This document shows, piece after piece, positions 60,501-64,000 of a DNA stretch of 64,000 bases; the stretch's first letter is position 1; each line of letters opens with the position of its first letter. The notes under the pieces were generated by a model that did no database searches, was not told where the DNA came from, and worked only from the letters and a program-made list of their open reading frames with translations. The translations under genes and the position numbers were made by a program. The DNA is from Liolophura sinensis (taxonomy: Eukaryota > Mollusca > Polyplacophora > Chitonida > Chitonidae): contig NC_088302.1 of the NCBI RefSeq assembly GCF_032854445.1, positions 10,409,338 through 10,473,337 of the forward strand, read 5' to 3'.

Positions 60501-62676
60501 AGAAACGCCGTTTGTTTGAAAACGATACAGAACCGAAACTCTAAAGCTGGATATTTCAGTGATAGTACTTCGGAAACAAATATTTACATGAGTTTCCAAT
60601 GAATAATTTTAATATAAACGTGTTTAACAAGATGACACAATGGGGTGCCTTGACAGATGATTCTGGAGAGAAAGTCGATATTGTGACCAGATTTCAAGCT
60701 TTTATTTATTTACAGATCAAGCTCACGTGGTACTCTGGTATACAGGATGTATACAAATTAACATACTGTTACGTCTTTGGCAATAGTCGATGAGCCAGTG
60801 CAATAATAATACTGTGAGTCCAGACTTGCATGAAATCATGACTTGTTTATTCCGTATTTCCAGACTGGTGCACGCCTTCATCGTATAAACAAACTTGTAT
60901 TAGTTCCGTCAATGTGTGGTCGCTTCATGGTTGATGAACAAAGCCCATACAGGAATGTCAACAGATGGACAGTCCGATGGGATTGTATAACAGTGATCAC
61001 TTTAATGGGTGTAAACACGTGGATTTTCTCACGTGTGGCACTCGCGAGTGCGAGTTTAAAAGGCTATGGCATATAGGTGAAAGGTCACCACTTTGCAACA
61101 AACTCTGTGCAAGACCACATCAACGCCATACGATCGCTGCTCATTGTCACCAGAACTTGAAGAACAGTGGAAACTGGTAATATCGATTGAATTAACACAC
61201 CTTGCGTCATACATTGATTGAAAGACTCGGCCAGTTGTTCAAGAATGAATTGAATTTATTTGTATATTTGTTTACTGATTGATTTCTTGCTGTTTAACAC
61301 AAAAAGTTTTTACAAAAATGAGTGGCCACATACTCTTAACAGCGCATGCGCAGCTATCTACATTTGCTTTACACTATTATGACCACTAATATATGTTGTA
61401 CAAAAATCTTGAACAACCTGTCACGGTGATGAGGCAGGAAGTGATGTCAGGACAAATTAAGGCTGTTTGTCAACATTTATTCTAATAAGTTTAATAAATA
61501 TGCATTCCCTTCATATAAAGTATGCACAGAATGATCCTAACCATCACCAGAAAGAGCTTTGTTCATGAGTGCCGATGAAATAGTTCTGCACTAACGGTAT
61601 ATATAACGTTATATACCTTTGACACTGAGAACGGTATAGGCGCCAAAGCAGAGCAATGATTAATATAACTAATACAAAAATTCCCCGGGCATTGCATGTA
61701 TTGGGAACAGACTTTGTCTGACAAACGATCTAAAGTGGAGTTGAAGTGGAATCCAACTAGCGTGGGATCTGGGATATTAAAGATTCATGAAAATATACCC
61801 TGAATGACGTGTGTTAAAAGTATTTTAGTATGGTCACAGACGGCTCGATATTTTATCAGAAATCTTCTTCTACAGTTAGGATGGCCATGATATGACTACA
61901 ATATTGCTGCAATATGTTGGTATTATTTCCATTCAATGAATCCATACAACAAATCGCATCGTGTAAACGCGGCTAATGAAATACGTTTGTTCTATTTCCA
62001 TTCAACGAGTCGACACAACAAATCGCATCGTATGAACGCGGTTAATGAAATACGTTTGTTCTATTTCCATTCAACGAGTCGATACAACAAATCGCATCGT
62101 ATGAACGCGGTTAATGAAATACGTTGGTTCTATTTCCATTCAACGAGTCGATAGAACAAATTGCATCGTGTGAACGCAGCTTATGATATACGTTGGTCCT
62201 ATTTCCATTCAACGAGTGTACAACAAATCGCATCGTGTGAACCAGCATATGATATACGTTGGTCATTTCCGTTCAACGAGTCGATACAACAAATCGCATC
62301 GTGTGAACGCAGCTTATGATATACGTTGGTCCTATTTCCATTTAACGAGTCGACACAGCAAATCTCAGCGTGTGAACGCGACCTATGAACCACGTTGGTC
62401 CTATTTCCATTCAACGCGTCGAAACAACAAGTTGCATCGCGTGAACGAAACGTAGAAATACGTTGGTCCTATTTCCATTTAATGAATGTAGCGTATTAAA
62501 CACGTTGGTCCTTTCAACAAATCGGTGCAACGAATTACACCGTCTGTACCCGTGAAATGTTTTATTTTCTGTCACGTTAACCTTGAAATTATTAGTAAAC
62601 AAGACTGCTTACCCGGTTTTGACCATGATGTCGCCAAGAGTGTCACCAGTATCGCTGTTATCACATCGGCCGACAT
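54130..62676 (-). CDS. Nicotinic-like Cys-loop receptor subunit, complete, orphan type
   Basis: A pentameric ligand-gated channel subunit of about 439 residues in six exons: 62613-62676, 58762-58892, 58268-58312, 57323-57432, 56197-56771 and 54130-54524, all phases matching. The 45-bp and 110-bp exons have the sizes classic for nicotinic genes. It has a signal peptide (1-21), the Cys-loop with C162 and C176 and FPFD between them, TM1 about 247-269, TM2 276-296, TM3 309-331, a cytoplasmic loop, and TM4 about 405-425. Asp at -1' and Leu at 9' of TM2 suit a cation channel. There is no vicinal Cys pair, and the usual Trp/Tyr of loops A-D are replaced, so it should not bind acetylcholine in the standard way. 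A possible AATAAA lies at 53940-53945. Confidence 0.9.
54738..54998 (-). repeat. Full-length SINE family A with 12-bp target duplication
   Basis: It spans a TTTA-type tail, TGGTGTTTTACGCCGTACTC, GCAGAGCCCGGGGGACCG and the head complement CAACTGAGCCACGGAGGCCC. Flanks are GAAGGTAAACAG (54726-54737) and GAAAGTAAACAG (55000-55011). In the receptor's intron 5. Confidence 0.92.
55592..55854 (+). repeat. Full-length SINE family B with target duplication
   Basis: The head CTAGCACAGCTGGTAGAA (A box) and GGATCCAGGGACAATCC (B-box-like) is followed by the tail TTCCTTCGTCGTCATATGAC, AAATTGTTAAGTACGACG and CACTCACTCATTCACTC. Flanks are CGTTTTGAACA (55581-55591) and CGATTTGAACA (55855-55865). Confidence 0.92.
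56197..56771 (-). CDS. Cys-loop receptor exon 5 (Cys-loop, TM1, TM2)
   Basis: Donor GTCA|GTAAGT. The acceptor CCTACAG at 56772 gives the canonical MN-S-T-A-A-N-E junction. An upstream acceptor at 56799 (CTTCAACAG) is also in frame, adding nine residues. It encodes CYVDITLFPFDHQSC, a loop B with SNAY where SWTY is usual, TM1 (FVMNVLFPSFVLAILNIFIL) and TM2 (DKLAVCTTLVLAYVIFLIQI). Confidence 0.92.
57323..57432 (-). CDS. Cys-loop receptor exon 4 (110 bp)
   Basis: Acceptor CTATTTCAG, donor AG|GTAGGC. It encodes EWTDPFLSWND, then KIWTPDTVVMN, the loop A region; the loop A tyrosine is replaced by Met. The 110-bp length is that of the classic nicotinic exon 4. Confidence 0.9.
58268..58312 (-). CDS. 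Cys-loop receptor exon 3 (45 bp)
   Basis: Acceptor GGTTAAACAG, donor GTGAGT, phase 0-0. It encodes DETEQSMTCHGIIKI, matching the classic 45-bp nicotinic exon (DEKNQ... in vertebrate alpha7). The loop D tryptophan is absent. Confidence 0.85.
58482..58648 (+). repeat. SINE family A fragment with internal duplication
   Basis: The segment with GTCGTGG.TATTCCCCGG...CCCGGTTTCCTCCCA occurs twice in a row (about 58505-58550 and 58567-58612), then CCGTCGTATAAGTGAAATGT. Head absent. Lies between receptor exons 2 and 3. Confidence 0.8.
58762..58892 (-). CDS. Cys-loop receptor exon 2
   Basis: Acceptor TGTTTCTAG, donor GTGGGT; phase 1 in, phase 0 out. It encodes LFSTYNPLALPV and VDIDIGFAFKGIVG, the N-terminal helix and first strands of the ligand domain. 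Confidence 0.85.
58919..59255 (+). CDS. Hypothetical small membrane protein in receptor intron 1
   Basis: From an internal ATG at 58925 the plus strand is open to 59255, about 110 codons. It has a hydrophobic run (GILTVFFGIPLFAWVLYCLI) followed by a basic stretch and a polar tail ending ENYEHLLLN. Composition looks protein-like, but there is no family match and no splice evidence. Chance is possible. Confidence 0.25.
59812..60324 (-). CDS. Hypothetical 170-residue frame in receptor intron 1
   Basis: One of the longest uninterrupted frames not explained by a repeat. It has no signal peptide, membrane segment or motif I recognise; the C-terminal third is rich in Ser, Thr, Gly and Arg. The opposite strand is open over part of it too. 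It could be an unannotated host exon or chance. Confidence 0.25.
   Translation of the reverse strand: MQYVGEIMTVTHIFEATGCKTTRYHPLRAVEMSRDLKCSFQITYHFNIGLHLTQSQKLYFGLEFLKSFQMYFKKYITFAQGFPDKFTKIKSVLNLGVQLAYVALTRKLAMSNFLGGHTSPQLTPINTPLSGTATSREVIRCGPTGRGRIVSSKLVLKGSASANCVKHPKN
60820..61640. repeat. Duplicated block, copy A (partner 63100-63640)
   Basis: TGTTTATTCCGTATTTCCAG, ACAAACTTGTATTAGTTCCG and GTGTGGTCGCTTCATG, and later ATGATCCTAACCA.CACCAGA and GATGAGTGCCGAT, occur in both blocks in the same order. Copy A lies in the receptor's intron 1. Confidence 0.8.
61930..62525. repeat. 69-bp minisatellite in receptor intron 1
   Basis: About nine units of TATTTCCATTCAACGAGTCG plus ACAACAAATCGCATCGT and GAACGCGG...ATACGTTGG. 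The unit length is 23 codons, so both strands show short artefactual frames. The array ends about 90 bases from exon 1's donor. Confidence 0.93.
62613..62676 (-). CDS. Cys-loop receptor exon 1 (signal peptide)
   Basis: ATG at 62676 encodes MSADVITAILVTLLATSWSK and ends CCGG|GTAAGC in phase 1, which fits exon 2 exactly. Chosen because it is the only nearby signal sequence with the required phase. Confidence 0.75.
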
Positions 62677-63099
62677 TTTCGATTTTCTGGCCGTCCGTGG
62701 CTTTGTGCTGCTTCAAAAGTGTGTCTAGCGAAATCCCATCAATTACTTCCTCTCCCTAGTGATGACCTAATGTAAAGTGTACGTGTGACGATCCAAAAAT
62801 GAGATGAGAATCCACAATGACGCTGATCAACACCATTATTGGTTTTAATTCTTTCACACCAGTAACCACCCCACGATCGCAAACTCATCGATTGGTAACA
62901 CATTGACAGCATGCACAGTTACAATTTATGCCACTCAGTGCATGTGTCAATGTCATGATATGGAGCGAGCCTTAAACAAATATACCCTGCACATAGCGTA
63001 ATTCTATAGGCTATTCCATCAACTACTCACCCATAACGGTGGTGACACTTTAAAACCTTTCATGCCATAACAGACTGGGTAAACAAAACTGCATTTGAT

Positions 63100-63640
63100 A
63101 CAGATTTTGCATCTGCAATAATAGTACTGTGAGTTCAGAGAACAGCGTAACTTGTTTATTCCGTATTTCCAGACTGGTGCACACCTTCATCGTATCAACA
63201 AACTTGTATTAGTTCCGTCCATGTGTGGTCGCTTCATGCTTAATGGACATTAAGAAATCTGGTCACAATATCGACTTAAGTCCATACAGGAAAGTGAACA
63301 GATAGACAGTCCCTTGGGATTGTGTAAGTAGACTAAGTATAAAGTTCGTGCATTTTACTGACATCACAGTTATTCCTGGTAAATAGAGTGGGGCCAATAG
63401 AATTGAGCCATTTTATTTATTTGATTGGTGTTTGTCACGGAATTGAAAAATGTTTACTCTTAGTCTTACTCTAACTAACACTCTTTCTCAGCATTTATTT
63501 CTGATAATTTTTATACACATGCATTTTGATTTATATAAAGTATGGACAACATGATCCTAACCAACACCAGAACAGTTTTATTGATGAGTGCCGATTAAAT
63601 AGTTCCGCATGAGGACACCAGTGGTGAAGTCTAAACAAAC
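63100..63640. repeat. Duplicated block, copy B, upstream of the receptor gene
   Basis: It matches copy A at 60820-61640 with roughly 10% difference and small indels. A short piece, GAAATCTGGTCACAATATCG (63258), is present near copy A in reverse orientation at about 60675. Confidence 0.8.
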
Positions 63641-63649
63641 CTGCATGCG

Positions 63650-63931
63650 TCACGCAGGTTCAAGGCAAGTTTGACTAGTGGTGACAGTGATGTAAAAAGA
63701 GTGTAAAGAGCGCGGCACATGCGCTCTAGAGAGTTTGGAGCGCCCGCGGTATGCCACCGATATTTTGCGAGATACTCTCAAACCATCCACATGTGTCAAA
63801 TCGTTGGCAACCAAATGGTCTTCAACAACTTGCAGGCTGTAGTTGACCACGAAGGCCCAGAGAACAATTAATAAAAGTATGGGATTCAAGAAAAAATCTT
63901 GTCCGGAAATGGGATTGAACACACTTAGCAA
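63650..63931 (-). CDS. Hypothetical frame with N-terminal hydrophobic segment
   Basis: 93 codons from ATG at 63931: NPISGQDFFLNPILLLIVLW and then AFVVNYSLQVVEDHLVANDL look like a signal anchor and start of a protein. A possible donor (AGA|GTATCT) follows DGLR. No family recognised. It could be a first exon read toward the receptor gene. Confidence 0.3.
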   Translation of the reverse strand: MLSVFNPISGQDFFLNPILLLIVLWAFVVNYSLQVVEDHLVANDLTHVDGLRVSRKISVAYRGRSKLSRAHVPRSLHSFYITVTTSQTCLEPA

Positions 63932-64000
63932 TTTTTCATTTCTATGACAAATGAATTTTTCACTCTATGCCGCCAAATAGCTGCCGCCACTGAAGTATCA

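Noticed and set aside
61936-62602. Open frames with repeated NKSHRMNAVNEIR-type peptides
   Set aside because: The 69-bp unit is a multiple of three, which keeps frames open on both strands without selection.

Overview
The window looks like nuclear DNA of a marine lophotrochozoan invertebrate, most likely a mollusc (a brachiopod is possible). It is AT-rich, has sparse genes built from small exons with GT-AG introns, and carries many minisatellites. It also holds two tRNA-derived SINE families whose tails (ACGCCGTACTCAAGAATATT and ATTGTTAAGTACGACGTTAAA, in one or the other orientation) I recall as typical of bivalves, gastropods and Lingula. That recollection is not a search result.

Layout. 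1-5310: the 3' part of a decayed LTR retroelement with integrase upstream of reverse transcriptase (Gmr1-like order). It is split by a 2.03-kb TG...CA insertion with a GTAT target duplication. 5.3-14 kb: no gene seen; SINEs and old repeats, including one intact SINE with a perfect 13-bp target duplication. 14.4-22.3 kb, possibly to 28.7 kb, minus strand: a gene of the RGS9BP/R9AP family, which anchors R7 RGS proteins. Its six phase-consistent exons end in a transmembrane anchor. Its introns are filled with minisatellites, one of which starts at a 5' splice site and repeats it. 28.7-39 kb: transposon remnants (Tc1/mariner, two fold-back MITEs, SINEs) and one isolated signal-peptide exon. 39.6-41.5 kb: an 81-bp minisatellite with higher-order structure. 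42.9-44.4 kb: a nearly identical 160-bp inverted repeat around a long (TA)n tract. 47.5-50.1 kb: a HECT/G2E3-like pseudogene converging on the last exon of an integrase-domain gene. 52.6-52.8 kb: a THAP relic. 54.1-62.7 kb, minus strand: a complete six-exon Cys-loop receptor (nicotinic-like) subunit of about 439 residues that lacks the acetylcholine-binding aromatic residues.

The two host genes are read on the minus strand and nothing in the sequence ties them functionally. One would act on termination of G-protein signals at membranes, the other is a ligand-gated channel subunit, and both kinds of gene are common in neurons and sensory cells. The rest is mobile or satellite DNA. The most unusual signals are: the minisatellite that copies a splice donor; the over-frequent palindrome TAGGCCTA, which in two places can be shown to be an insertion of GGCC or GGGGCC at a TA, like a transposon excision scar; and the orphan receptor.
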